A DNA stretch of 64,000 nt from Desulfomicrobium macestii (GCF_014873765.1 NZ_JADBGG010000006.1:1-64000); one strand, 5' to 3'; shown: positions 21,140 through 31,365, numbered from the stretch's first letter. Numbers and translations are program-made. Notes: generated by a model not told the origin, from the sequence alone.

Positions 21140-21924
21140 GCGCCCCTCCCCTCGCCTGCGGGAGCAACAGCTTCGGAAGCGGAAAACAGCTCGTCCATGC
21201 TCTTTTGCATCCGGGCCAGATATTCCTCTATGCTCCAGGAAATCTTGCGGTTCCCGGTCAGGATCTCGATGCCGCCGATGAGGTCCGGATCGATTTCAAA
21301 GTGCACCTTTGCGCTTCCCTCCAGGACTTCCTCCAGGGCTGAACGCACCGAGGCCCTGCTTTCTTCGGACAATTCAAAAGCGCTGCGCACCCGAAGCGGT
21401 CCGGACTTGGCATCGGTCACCAGATCGGAACGCGCAGGCTCGTCCATGGAGCGAACCCGTTCCGCGAAGACCTGGCTGGCGCGCTCGTCGAAGCTCGCCC
21501 CTGCCAAGTCGGACAGGGTCTTGCGGGCAATGGCATAGGTTTCCTCCCGCGTGCGCCGCGCTATCTCATCGAGCAGGCAGTCACGGTCCCGTTTCAGGGC
21601 CTTGCTCTGCCTTGCGCGCTCGGCTTCGGCTTCCTCCCGCGCCTGGCCCAAGAGCTTCTGTCGTTCGTCCCCAGCTTCATTTCTGGCCGTTTCCAGAAAC
21701 TCCTCGCGGGTGTCTTCCAATACCTTTTTTTGACGCTTAAATTCCTCCCGCTCCCGGGCGGCTTCGGCCTGCATCCGCTCGCCATCGGCCAACTCCTTGG
21801 CGATACGCTCCTCGCGGGCGTCGATGGCACCAAGGATCGGCTTGTATAGAAAGCGCTTCATGAGCCAGACCAGGACGAGAAAATTGACGACCTGCGCGCC
21901 GACGGTGAACCAGTCGATGAGCAT
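21136..21924 (-). CDS. atpF: N-type ATPase b subunit (long form)
   Basis: The 262-residue protein has one N-terminal helix ([23 protein letters not shown]), a long charged coiled coil (about residues 30-130, rich in E, R, K and A) and a C-terminal part reading [26 protein letters not shown], which resembles the C-terminus of F-type delta subunits. It is about 100 residues longer than an ordinary b subunit; the extra part probably supplies the delta function that this operon lacks as a separate gene. It is the peripheral stalk. Confidence 0.92.
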   Translation of the reverse strand: MLIDWFTVGAQVVNFLVLVWLMKRFLYKPILGAIDAREERIAKELADGERMQAEAAREREEFKRQKKVLEDTREEFLETARNEAGDERQKLLGQAREEAEAERARQSKALKRDRDCLLDEIARRTREETYAIARKTLSDLAGASFDERASQVFAERVRSMDEPARSDLVTDAKSGPLRVRSAFELSEESRASVRSALEEVLEGSAKVHFEIDPDLIGGIEILTGNRKISWSIEEYLARMQKSMDELFSASEAVAPAGEGRGA

Positions 21925-21926
21925 GG

Positions 21927-22208
21927 CTACTGCCCCGCTGCCTGCCCGACGGCATGGGTCCAGAACGGATTGGCGAAGAGCAGGATCATGGACAACACGA
22001 AGCAGTAGATGGCCGTGGATTCGATCATGGCCACGCCGACAAAGAGGGTGCGGGTGATGGTCATGGAGGCGTCGGGCTGCTGCGCCAGGGCGGTCAGGGC
22101 CTGGGCCACGGCCCGTCCCTCGCCCAGGGCCGGGCCCAGGCAGCCGATGCCCGTAGTCAGGCCGGCGGTGATGATGGAGGCTACGGCAATGAGGGTCATG
22201 CTGTCCAT
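21927..22208 (-). CDS. atpE: N-type ATPase c subunit (rotor ring, probable Na+ site)
   Basis: The 93-residue hairpin protein has two membrane helices joined by the polar loop AQQPDA. The second helix carries Glu63-Ser64-Thr65 and Tyr68 (MIESTAIY), the ligand set of Na+-binding c rings, and the first helix has Glu30 in GPALGEG where Ilyobacter has glutamine. Two membrane carboxylates per subunit is a known trait of N-ATPases. From this I infer Na+ (possibly H+) translocation. It lies between atpB and atpF with gaps of 16 and 2 bases. Confidence 0.93.
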   Translation of the reverse strand: MDSMTLIAVASIITAGLTTGIGCLGPALGEGRAVAQALTALAQQPDASMTITRTLFVGVAMIESTAIYCFVLSMILLFANPFWTHAVGQAAGQ

Positions 22209-22224
22209 GTTCTCTCCTTTGTAA

Positions 22225-22911
22225 TCATTTGGTTGTCTCCCTGCGGTCCGAGACGCTGGTGGCGGCCGCGATGTATACCGTGGCCAGGATGAAGAAAATA
22301 TAGGCCTGGATCATGCCGGTCAGAAGACCTAGCGCGGTCATGACGATGGGAAAGAAAAACGGGGTGACCAGCAGCAGGATGGCCGCGATCATGGCCCCGC
22401 TCATCATGTTTCCGAAAAGGCGCACGGCCAGGGCCATGGTGCGGGAAAGCTCGCCGATGACATTGAAAGGCAGCATGAACGGAGTCGGCTGGGCATAGGA
22501 GGCCAGATAACGACGCACTCCCTGTTTGCGGATGCCGTACAGCGGCACGGCCACGAACACGCACAGGGCCAGGGCCGCGGTGGTGGAAAGCGAAGCCGTG
22601 GGCGCGGCATAGCCGGGGATGACGGAGCACAGGGCGGCCAGGGCCACGAAAAGAAAAAGAGTCGCCAGAAAATCCAGATATTCCCTGGAGCGGGCAATGC
22701 CGACTTCGCGAATCTGCCTGTCCAGGGCCGTGACCACGATCTCGAGCAGATTCTGCCAGCGCGAGCGATCATCGCTCCTGGACAGTCGGCGGGTGATGAG
22801 TATCGACGCCAGGGTCATGGCCAGCATGAGAGCCCAGGTGAAGACGATGGTGGCATTTATCTTCACAAATCCGTACTGCCACAGGAGTATGGCATCGGGG
22901 CTGATACGCAT
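22225..22911 (-). CDS. atpB: N-type ATPase a subunit
   Basis: The 228-residue membrane protein has five or six helices and the functional arginine in LSRTMALAVRLFGNMMSG, the residue that faces the rotor carboxylates, with MIQAYIFFILATVYIA as the last helix. It forms the ion half-channels. The start at 22911 overlaps the atpR stop by one base. It is close in length to other a subunits of N-ATPases. Confidence 0.93.
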   Translation of the reverse strand: MRISPDAILLWQYGFVKINATIVFTWALMLAMTLASILITRRLSRSDDRSRWQNLLEIVVTALDRQIREVGIARSREYLDFLATLFLFVALAALCSVIPGYAAPTASLSTTAALALCVFVAVPLYGIRKQGVRRYLASYAQPTPFMLPFNVIGELSRTMALAVRLFGNMMSGAMIAAILLLVTPFFFPIVMTALGLLTGMIQAYIFFILATVYIAAATSVSDRRETTK

Positions 22912-23192
22912 CACTTCCCTCCATTCATGCAGCTCTTGGTCAGCCGCGTTGCAGCCATGCGCGCTATGATGAACCCGAGCAGACAGGCCGCCAGGCGCTC
23001 CCAGCGCCCGTCGCCGACCAGGTAGAACCCGCCCAGAGTGACGCCGGTACGAACCACGAAGCTTCCCATGAACCAGGCTGCGGAATGGCTTGAGGCCAAG
23101 GCCCTGCGGGTGGTCCACCACAGGCCGCCGAAAAAGAAGGCTCCGAGACAAAGGCCGGCGGCAAGGGCCAGCGCGAAATCGCTATGTATCAT
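22911..23192 (-). CDS. atpR: N-ATPase-specific membrane protein AtpR
   Basis: The 93-residue protein has three predicted membrane helices (FALALAAGLCLGAFFFGGLWW, WFMGSFVVRTGVTLGGFYLV, LAACLLGFIIARMAA) with an arginine inside the second, as described for AtpR. AtpR occurs only in N-ATPase operons and is thought to help assemble the c ring. ATG 23192 was chosen because the residues before it in the same frame are not coding-like and because it overlaps atpQ by 11 bases. Confidence 0.85.
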   Translation of the reverse strand: MIHSDFALALAAGLCLGAFFFGGLWWTTRRALASSHSAAWFMGSFVVRTGVTLGGFYLVGDGRWERLAACLLGFIIARMAATRLTKSCMNGGK

Positions 23193-23500
23193 CGTCTTTC
23201 TGCTCCTCGCGGATGGCCCGATCCTCTTTGGCCACCCAGTACCAGGCGTTCCAGCAGCCCAAGGCCAGACCCGCCACGAGCAGGGCCAGGGTCCAGGACC
23301 TTCCGCCCGGGTAATTCTGGTCCAGCCACAAACCCATAAACACACCCAGGAGGGTCGGGATGCTCACCGACCAGCCGATGATTCCCATCATCCCGAGCCC
23401 AAACCAAACCTCGTTCCCGGCTCGTTTTTTGGCCCGCAGCTTGCGTCTGGCCCGCACGTCGACTTCTCGCTCCAGATCCGGCTTTTGCGGATTTTCGTGA

Positions 23501-23508
<8 letters not shown>
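23182..23508 (-). CDS. atpQ: N-ATPase-specific protein AtpQ (AtpI-like)
   Basis: The 108-residue protein has a charged N-terminus (DLEREVDVRARRKLRAKKRAG) and two helices (GLGMMGIIGWSVSIPTLLGVFMGLWLD and ALLVAGLALGCWNAWYWV), the layout of the AtpI family. Its operon position between atpC and atpR fits AtpQ of N-ATPases. It overlaps atpC by 8 bases. AtpI-type proteins assist c-ring assembly or cation supply. Confidence 0.85.
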
Positions 23509-25364
<1,856 letters not shown>

Positions 25365-25404
25365 TTATTGCCCCTTCACCGGCCAGGGTCAAGCTTCTTC
25401 GTGA

Positions 25405-26196
25405 TCAATGCCGTTTTGTGCTCTGCCCTTGCCCGCGAAATGCACGAAACAGAAGCCAGAATCCGACCAGCACGCAGGGCACGCTCAGCCACTGGCCCAC
25501 GGTCAAGAACTGGCCGTACTCGTAGGCCGCCTGGGGCATCTTGTAGAATTCGAGGACAAAGCGGGCGGCAAAAACCAGAGCCAGGAAGATGCCGGCCAGC
25601 AGGCCCTGGCGGTCGCGCAGGTCTCGCACCCGATAAGCCAGGAGAAGAACGATGAAGATCAAAAGATAGGCCGCGGCCTCGTACAACTGCACAGGATGCC
25701 TGGGCAGCGGGTCGAGGCGTTCGAAAATCACGGCCCAGGGCACGATGGTCGGCATGCCGACTATTTCGGAATTCATGAAATTCCCGATGCGGATGAACGC
25801 GCCGCCCAACGCCGCGGGGACGGCGATGCGGTCCAGCAGCCACCAGAAGCGCATGCCGCTGCGACGGGCATAAACACCCACGGCCACAAGAATCCCGATC
25901 ACGCCGCCATGACTGGCCAGCCCGCCTTCCCATATCTTGAGGATCAGCAGCGGGCTCGACAGGTAATAGACCGGATCGTAGAGCAGGCAGTGCCCGAGCC
26001 GCGCGCCGACCAGGGCGCCGACGACCACAAAGCCCAACAGGGAATCCAGGTCGTCGGTGGAGCGCCCCTCCCGTATGAAGATGCGCCCCATGATCTGCAA
26101 TCCGACGATGAATGCGGCGGCGAAAAACAAGCCGTACCAATGGACGGACAGGGGCCCAACGCTCACGGCGATGGGGTCGGCGTTCCAGTAGATCAT
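25405..26196 (-). CDS. lgt: Prolipoprotein diacylglyceryl transferase
   Basis: The 263-residue protein has seven predicted membrane helices and Lgt signatures: VHWYGLFFAAAF, ASHGGVIG (with the key histidine), and GAFIRIGNFMNSEIVG with the phosphatidylglycerol-binding arginine and GNFMNSE box, then HPVQLYEA. Lgt attaches diacylglycerol to the lipobox cysteine of lipoproteins such as those at 10.3, 40.5 and 42.0 kb. It lies 40 bases upstream of atpD on the same strand, so the ATPase may be cotranscribed with it. The start follows GGGAGG. Confidence 0.95.
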   Translation of the reverse strand: MIYWNADPIAVSVGPLSVHWYGLFFAAAFIVGLQIMGRIFIREGRSTDDLDSLLGFVVVGALVGARLGHCLLYDPVYYLSSPLLILKIWEGGLASHGGVIGILVAVGVYARRSGMRFWWLLDRIAVPAALGGAFIRIGNFMNSEIVGMPTIVPWAVIFERLDPLPRHPVQLYEAAAYLLIFIVLLLAYRVRDLRDRQGLLAGIFLALVFAARFVLEFYKMPQAAYEYGQFLTVGQWLSVPCVLVGFWLLFRAFRGQGQSTKRH

Positions 26197-26258
26197 GAAA
26201 AAAGTCCTCCCGGGGATGAGTTTTCAACAAGCCCGAATCGTTTCGCAAAAACCCGGCG

Positions 26259-27560
26259 TCATCCCCAGATCGACCCGTATAAAAGACCCGAAAACGTGGC
26301 CATGACGATGACCAGACTCACAAAAACAACCGTCTTCTTCACGCCCATGATGCTGTTTATGACCAGCATGTTGGGCAAACTCAGCGCCGGACCGGCCAGC
26401 AGCAGGGCCAGGGCCGGGCCCTTGCCCATGCCCGCGCCGATGAGGCCCTGCAGGATGGGCACTTCGGTCAGGGTGGCGAAATACATGAAGGCCCCGGCGA
26501 AGGAGGCGAAAAAATTGGCCCAGAAGGAATTGCCGCCCACGGCGCTGGCCACCCACTGCGAGGGGATGAGGCCTTCGTTGCCGACCCGGCCAAGCAAAGC
26601 TCCCGCGATAAGCACGCCGAAGAGCAGTAGCGGCAGGATCTGCTTGGCAAACCCCCAGGACGAGGAGAACCAGTCCCCGACCTCGCCTTCATCGGTGCTG
26701 GTGAAGGCGGACAGGCCGATGACTCCGGCCGTGAAGGCCAAAAGCGGCTGGCCGGGAAAGAAAACCGCCAGAAGAACCACCGGGATGGCGGCGGTACCCA
26801 CTTTCCAAAGCTTCACATCGAACCAACGCACAAGCATTACGCCCAAGGCCACCGAGAATGCAGAGGTCAGCATCCACTTGGCCCCGAAAATGGTGGCCCA
26901 CAATCCGGAATCCGTCTGGGGAGCGCCCCAGTTGGCGAAAACCAGAATCGCGACCATGGAGGCGAAATACAGGGCGTTCTGCCACAGAGGGCGTTTCACT
27001 TCCTCCTCGATCTGCGCCATCTGAATGACCTGCCGTTCGGCCTCCTCCTTGCGGAAGAAAAAGTGCATCAAAAGGCCGATGACCACGCTGAAAAGGATGG
27101 CTCCCACGGCGCGGGCGATGCCCATTTCAGGCCCCAGGATGCGGGCCGTCATGACGATGGCCAGCACGTTGATGGCCGGCCCGGAATAGAGGAACGCGCA
27201 GGCCGGTCCAAGGCCCGCGCCCATGCGGTAGATGCCCGCGAAAAGCGGCAGCACCGTGCAGGAACACACGGCCAGGATGGTGCCCGAGACGGCGGCTACA
27301 CCGTAGGCCAAGACCTTGTTGGCCTTGGCGCCGAGATACTTCATGACCGCGCCCTGGCTGACGAAGACCGAGATGGCTCCGGCGATGAAGAATGCCGGAA
27401 TCAGGCACAGCAGCACGTGTTCCTGAGCGTACCATTTGACGAGATGAAAGGCTTCGAGGATGGCGTTGTCAAAACGCGGCACGCCCACGGGCAGATAAAA
27501 GCAGGCCAGGAAAACCGCGACAATGACCGCCAGGGGCTTCCACTCTTCTCTCCAGTTCAT
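26259..27560 (-). CDS. YraQ-family permease (DUF318), linked to ArsR
   Basis: The protein of about 433 residues has 8-10 membrane helices and the YraQ/ArsP permease signature AVCSCTVLPLFAGIYRMGAGLGPACAFLYSGPAINVLAI. A second half-repeat (LLLAGPALSLPNMLVI) is present. Relatives export organoarsenicals or, when paired with small thioredoxin-like proteins, act in an undefined metalloid or thiol process. ATG 27560, behind AGAGG, is preferred. The arsR gene upstream on the same strand ends 9 bases before it, so both form an operon. Confidence 0.88.
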   Translation of the reverse strand: MNWREEWKPLAVIVAVFLACFYLPVGVPRFDNAILEAFHLVKWYAQEHVLLCLIPAFFIAGAISVFVSQGAVMKYLGAKANKVLAYGVAAVSGTILAVCSCTVLPLFAGIYRMGAGLGPACAFLYSGPAINVLAIVMTARILGPEMGIARAVGAILFSVVIGLLMHFFFRKEEAERQVIQMAQIEEEVKRPLWQNALYFASMVAILVFANWGAPQTDSGLWATIFGAKWMLTSAFSVALGVMLVRWFDVKLWKVGTAAIPVVLLAVFFPGQPLLAFTAGVIGLSAFTSTDEGEVGDWFSSSWGFAKQILPLLLFGVLIAGALLGRVGNEGLIPSQWVASAVGGNSFWANFFASFAGAFMYFATLTEVPILQGLIGAGMGKGPALALLLAGPALSLPNMLVINSIMGVKKTVVFVSLVIVMATFSGLLYGSIWG

Positions 27561-27569
27561 GATCAACCT

Positions 27570-27914
27570 CTACTTGAGTTTTGGCCGGGCAGACTGGCCG
27601 GTCATTGATAATTGTTCCATGGCGCGCGTCGAAAGCACGGCCTCCACGCAATGCATGAAATTCAGGACGCACGGGACCTTGAGGCTGTAATACACCTGCT
27701 TGCCCCTTTTCTCGTCCTGCACGATGCCTGCCTGCTTGAGCACGGTCAGATGCTTGGATACGGTGGAAAAATCCGCGTCGATGAGTTCCGCGAATTCGCA
27801 GACACACTTTTCCCCGGATTCCAGATGCTCGACCATCCACAAGCGGGTCGGGTGAGCCAGCGCCTTGAGCACGGCGGCCTTGGCCTCGAAAAACTTTCTG
27901 TCTTCAGCCTTCAT
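27570..27914 (-). CDS. arsR: ArsR-family metalloregulator (leftward copy)
   Basis: The 114-residue winged-helix repressor has KALAHPTRLWMVEHLESGEKCVCEFAEL, whose CVC pair on the recognition helix is the classic As(III)-binding motif, then DFSTVSKHLTVLKQAGIVQDEKRGKQVYYSL. A C-terminal CVLNFMHC adds two cysteines. It would repress its own operon with the YraQ permease until arsenite or a similar metalloid binds. It diverges from the second arsR gene over 175 bp. Confidence 0.9.
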   Translation of the reverse strand: MKAEDRKFFEAKAAVLKALAHPTRLWMVEHLESGEKCVCEFAELIDADFSTVSKHLTVLKQAGIVQDEKRGKQVYYSLKVPCVLNFMHCVEAVLSTRAMEQLSMTGQSARPKLK

Positions 27915-28038
27915 GGTAGCTCCTACGTTTGCACAAATGACCAAGTATGCAAGGATCAGCGTTTCGTCAAGAGTGCGAGACCGATCTTGCCGGGCTGCCT
28001 TGAAGTTATCCAGGGAAGGAAAAAAGACGGGAAAAAAA

Positions 28039-28070
28039 TTGACGCAAACAACGCTTGGCAATATTGCCAA
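28039..28070 (+). promoter_or_regulatory. Promoter and perfect palindrome before rightward arsR
   Basis: TTGACG at 28039-28044 serves as -35; the -10 region about 17 bases later falls inside a perfect 16-bp palindrome, TTGGCAATATTGCCAA, at 28055-28070. The palindrome ends 19 bases before the arsR start codon. Its overlap with the -10 box makes it a strong candidate autoregulatory operator. Confidence 0.65.
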
Positions 28071-28089
28071 TTAAAAAAAGGAGACGCAC

Positions 28090-28410
28090 ATGCTCGTGCA
28101 CCTGTGCCCGACCAGGGAAGATTTCGAGGCTCGCGCCAAGGTCATGAAGGCTCTCGCGCACCCGACCCGCCTCATGATGATCGAGGAGCTCTCGCGCGGC
28201 GAACGCTGCGTTCGCGAGCTGCGTGACCTGGCCGACCGCGATCTGTCCACGGTCTCCAAGCATCTCTCGATCCTGAAGGACGCAGGTATCTTGCAGGACG
28301 AGAAAAGGGGCAAACAGGTTTTCTACCGCCTGCGCGTGCCCTGTGTCCTGAATTTCTTTCATTGCCTGGACTCGGTGCTCACGGCCCGGGACAGGCTGGC
28401 AGGCCGTTGA
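28090..28410 (+). CDS. arsR: ArsR-family regulator (rightward copy)
   Basis: The 106-residue protein is a paralogue of the leftward ArsR (shared KALAHPTRLMMIEELSRGERCV, LSTVSKHLSILKDAGILQDEKRGKQVFYRLRVPCVLNFFHCL). The recognition-helix CVC motif is reduced to CVR, but the C-terminal CVLNFFHC cysteines are kept, so it may sense a different ligand or use another site. AAAGGAG lies just before the ATG. It begins the rightward gene series leading to the thioredoxins, CcdA and Acr3. Confidence 0.9.
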   Translation: MLVHLCPTREDFEARAKVMKALAHPTRLMMIEELSRGERCVRELRDLADRDLSTVSKHLSILKDAGILQDEKRGKQVFYRLRVPCVLNFFHCLDSVLTARDRLAGR

Positions 28411-28415
28411 TAACC

Positions 28416-28450
28416 GGCCTGCAAATTTTAAATTTTTCAAGGCCGTTCAG
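28416..28450. repeat. Dispersed intergenic motif, copy 2
   Basis: GGCCTGC plus the following AAATTTTAAATTTTTCAA matches the element at 8171-8202. Here it is followed by GGCCGTT, which can pair with the upstream AACCGGCC, so this copy can fold as a hairpin beyond the arsR gene. Confidence 0.5.
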
Positions 28451-28507
28451 ACAAACTGATTCTTGGCCGTCAGGCCATTCGTAACTTCAACTGTTCAAGG
28501 AGTCGTC

Positions 28508-28744
28508 ATGAAAAAAGTTCACGTTATGGGTCCTGGCTGCCCCAAATGTACGGAAACATTCAAGATCGTCGAAGCTGCCATTGCCGAATCAGGGGTGGAG
28601 GCAAGCCTGGAGAAAGTCACGGACTTCACCGAAATCTCAAAATTCGGAGTGTTCACGACCCCCGCAGTGGCCGTGGACGGCACGGTCAAGGTCATGGGCA
28701 AGGTGCCAAAGAAGGCCGATGTCGTAGCCTGGCTGACCGCGTAA
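28508..28744 (+). CDS. Small thioredoxin-like redox-active disulfide protein
   Basis: The 78-residue cytoplasmic protein has MGPGCPKCTETFK near the N-terminus, with the CPKC active site, followed by ISKFGVFTTPAVAVDG, where the cis-proline TTPA fits the thioredoxin fold. It is of the TM0996/MTH895 type (redox-active disulfide protein 2), commonly found beside YraQ-type permeases in anaerobes. ATG 28508 is preceded by CAAGGAG. It lies between arsR and the periplasmic thioredoxin gene. Confidence 0.88.
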   Translation: MKKVHVMGPGCPKCTETFKIVEAAIAESGVEASLEKVTDFTEISKFGVFTTPAVAVDGTVKVMGKVPKKADVVAWLTA

Positions 28745-29057
28745 CACGCTTTCGGTCCGGAGCATCGCCGTCACCACGCCATCTTTTGCGGTCCCTGCAA
28801 AATGCGACGTCCCCTGGAAGGACGTCATGGCAGAAAGTCGTCATCCCCTGAAAAACGGAAATTCATGTGCAATGACCTGAAAGGCATGAATTTCAAGCCA
28901 ATGCCGGGCCATGTCCGGCACACGTTCACGGGAATGACGATCAGGTTCACCGGCGACTTTTGGCATTTGTCTCCAACTTTAAACCAGATGCGCTGAAGCG
29001 AAGCAAAATGCCATTTGTTTCAAACGGCATTCGAGCAACCCTTTCTCCGAGGTTTCC
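28745..29057. repeat. Spacer with nested extragenic palindromes
   Basis: This 313-bp gap has no evident gene but is dense in inverted repeats: GACGTCC/GGACGTC at 28805 and 28820, CGTCATCCCC (28839) against GGGAATGACG (28930), GAAATTCATG (28858) against CATGAATTTC (28885), and TGCCGG (28902) against CCGGCA (28915). The arrangement looks like a degenerate extragenic palindromic or MITE-like element of about 135 bp. Confidence 0.5.
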
Positions 29058-29444
29058 ATGAAAATCTTTCGCCTTTTTCTCGCCCTGTTTTTCCTGATCG
29101 CAGCATCACAGGCCGTGGCCGCTCCCTCTCCGCTCATTTCAGGAGCCCCCCAGGAAGTTCCCATCAAGGGCATGGTCACCATGGTCGATATTGGCGCAAA
29201 AGCCTGCATCCCGTGCAAGATGATGATTCCGGTTATCGAGTCCTTGTCCGAGGAATACGAAGGTCGGGCCGCCATCGTCTTCATAGACGTCTGGAAAAAC
29301 CCGGACGAGACCCCGAAATTCGGTCTTCGCGCCATCCCGACCCAGATCTTCTATGACAAGGACGGCAAGGAAGTCATGCGCCACGAAGGATACTTTTCCA
29401 AAGAGGAGATCATCAAGGTTCTGACCAAGCTCGGGGTGGAATAA
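29058..29444 (+). CDS. Periplasmic thioredoxin-like protein
   Basis: The 128-residue protein has a signal peptide (FRLFLALFFLIAASQAVAA) and a thioredoxin domain with the unusual active site CIPC in IGAKACIPCKMMIPV, and the cis-proline segment LRAIPTQIFYDKDGKE. It should be reduced by the CcdA-like membrane protein encoded immediately downstream; the stop codon of this gene overlaps that start. The pair resembles a minimal DsbD split into two genes. Confidence 0.9.
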   Translation: MKIFRLFLALFFLIAASQAVAAPSPLISGAPQEVPIKGMVTMVDIGAKACIPCKMMIPVIESLSEEYEGRAAIVFIDVWKNPDETPKFGLRAIPTQIFYDKDGKEVMRHEGYFSKEEIIKVLTKLGVE

Positions 29445-30148
29445 TGGACCAGTTCCTGATCCTTATCCACGAGTGGATGGGGTCCGGCGTGGGCCTGGCA
29501 GCGCTGGGCTGCTTTCTGTGGGGCGTGGTTAGCGTGCTGTTCAGCCCCTGCCACCTGGCCTCCATCCCCCTCATCGTCGGCTACGTGGCTGGTCAGAACA
29601 AACTGGTCGAAGGTCGTCAGGCAGCATTCTATGCGATCCTCTTCACCACCGGGCTGTTCCTGACCATCGCCGCCATCGGCGTGATCTGCGCCTGGCTCGG
29701 ACGGATGCTTGGCGACGTAGGCCCGTACTGGACCATCGTCGTCGGGCTCATTCTGTTGTGGGTGGCCATGGACATGCTGGGCGTCGCCCAATGCTCCATG
29801 GGCGGAAACCTCATGGGCCGTTTCAAACTGCGCGGCATGGGTGGGGCTTTCGTGCTCGGCCTGGCCTACGGCGTCCTGTCGGGTTCCTGTACTTTCGGTT
29901 TCATCGCGCCAATCCTGGCCGTCATCACGGTGCAGGAAAAGATCGCGACCGGCATCCTGCTCATCGTCCTCTTCGGCCTTGGGCACTGCATCCCCATCGT
30001 CATCGCCGGCAGCTCCACCGCCCTGGTTCGCCGTCTCATGGCCAACACCTCCTGGCAACGCGGGGGCACGGCTTTCCGGCGAATTGCCGGAATTCTGATC
30101 GGCCTCATGGGCTTCTACTTTATCGCCCGTCCGTTCCTGCCGGTCTGA
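29444..30148 (+). CDS. CcdA/DsbD-type transmembrane electron carrier
   Basis: The 234-residue protein has six membrane helices and the two conserved cysteines of the family, one in LFSPCHLASIPLIVGY and one in LSGSCTFGFIAPIL. CcdA-type proteins carry reducing equivalents from cytoplasmic thioredoxin to a periplasmic partner, here the CIPC thioredoxin. The genes overlap by one base. Placed just before acr3, the pair may keep arsenic or other periplasmic thiol targets reduced; that link is inference from position. Confidence 0.9.
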   Translation: MDQFLILIHEWMGSGVGLAALGCFLWGVVSVLFSPCHLASIPLIVGYVAGQNKLVEGRQAAFYAILFTTGLFLTIAAIGVICAWLGRMLGDVGPYWTIVVGLILLWVAMDMLGVAQCSMGGNLMGRFKLRGMGGAFVLGLAYGVLSGSCTFGFIAPILAVITVQEKIATGILLIVLFGLGHCIPIVIAGSSTALVRRLMANTSWQRGGTAFRRIAGILIGLMGFYFIARPFLPV

Positions 30149-30226
30149 GCCAATCTCTTTGAGGCAACCCGTCTTGGCCAGCGCGCCTGTCGCTCATGCC
30201 TCATGCGCCAGGCGGCAAGTTTTGCA

Positions 30227-30255
30227 TTGACATATCCACCTATGCGGATATGTAT
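30227..30255 (+). promoter_or_regulatory. Promoter with overlapping inverted repeat before acr3
   Basis: TTGACA at 30227-30232 and TATGTA at 30249-30254 are spaced by 16 bp. ACATATCC (30230-30237) and GGATATGT (30246-30253) form a perfect 8-bp inverted repeat covering the spacer and both boxes, as expected of an ArsR-type operator. acr3 starts 47 bases further on. Confidence 0.7.
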
Positions 30256-30300
30256 TCACCATCTGGCGCGAGCCCACCACAGACAGGACAAGAAGGAGAC

Positions 30301-31365
30301 ATGAGCCACATGAAGAAAGAAACCACCGCCGGAATCAGCTTTTTCGAGAAGAACCTCACCCTCTGGGTCGCCCTGTGCATGGTCGCGGGCGTGCTCATTG
30401 GCAATTTTTTGCCCGCTGTCCCGGCATTTTTAAGCAAGTTCGAATACGCCAAGGTCTCCATTCCCATCGCTGTGCTGATCTGGTTCATGATCTACCCCAT
30501 GATGATGAAGGTCGATTTCGCCAGTATCAAAAACGTCGGCAAAAATCCGACCGGGCTGTACCTGACCTGGGTCGTCAACTGGCTGATCAAGCCTTTCACC
30601 ATGTTCGCCATCGCGGGCTTTTTCTTTTTCGTCGTCTTCAGGCCCTTCATTCCGCATGAACTTGCCAAGGACTATCTGGCCGGAGCCATCCTGCTCGGGG
30701 CCGCGCCGTGCACGGCCATGGTCTTTGTCTGGAGTCATCTGACCAGGGGCAACCCGGCCTACACCGTGGTCCAGGTGGCCACCAACGACCTCATCATCCT
30801 GGTCGCCTTCACCCCCATCGTGGCTTTTTTGCTGGGGATCAGCGGCGTGACCATTCCCTGGAACACCCTGCTCCTCTCCGTGGTCCTGTTCGTTGTCATC
30901 CCCCTGGCAGGCGGCGTGCTGACCCGCAACCATGTCATAAAAAGCAAGGGACTGGATTATTTCAACAACACCTTCATCCCCAAATTCAACAATGCCACCA
31001 TCGTCGGCCTGCTCCTGACCCTGGTGCTCATCTTCTCCTTCCAGGGCGAGGTGATCCTCGGCAATCCGCTGCACATCCTGTTCATAGCCGTCCCGCTCAT
31101 CATCCAGACCGTGCTCATCTTCTTTCTGGCCTACCTTGCGGGCAAAAAACTCAAACTCTGCCACAGCATCGCCGCCCCGGCGGGAATGATCGGCGCGTCC
31201 AATTTCTTCGAACTGGCCGTGGCCGTGGCCATCACCCTTTTCGGGGCATCTTCCCCGGTGGTCCTGGCCACCATCGTCGGCGTGCTGGTGGAAGTTCCGG
31301 TCATGCTGGCCCTGGTCAAATACGCCAACCGCACCACAAGCTGGTTCCCGGACTCGGAGGCCTGA
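30301..31365 (+). CDS. acr3: Acr3-family arsenite efflux transporter
   Basis: The 354-residue protein has about ten membrane helices and Acr3 hallmarks: IAVLIWFMIYPMMMKVDF, LGAAPCTAMVFVWSHLTRGNPAYT with the essential cysteine, and GMIGASNFFELAVAVAI. It expels As(OH)3 using the proton gradient. ATG 30301 follows AAGGAG. Its own promoter and operator (30227-30255) suggest independent metalloid control, though readthrough from ccdA is possible. Confidence 0.95.
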   Translation: MSHMKKETTAGISFFEKNLTLWVALCMVAGVLIGNFLPAVPAFLSKFEYAKVSIPIAVLIWFMIYPMMMKVDFASIKNVGKNPTGLYLTWVVNWLIKPFTMFAIAGFFFFVVFRPFIPHELAKDYLAGAILLGAAPCTAMVFVWSHLTRGNPAYTVVQVATNDLIILVAFTPIVAFLLGISGVTIPWNTLLLSVVLFVVIPLAGGVLTRNHVIKSKGLDYFNNTFIPKFNNATIVGLLLTLVLIFSFQGEVILGNPLHILFIAVPLIIQTVLIFFLAYLAGKKLKLCHSIAAPAGMIGASNFFELAVAVAITLFGASSPVVLATIVGVLVEVPVMLALVKYANRTTSWFPDSEA

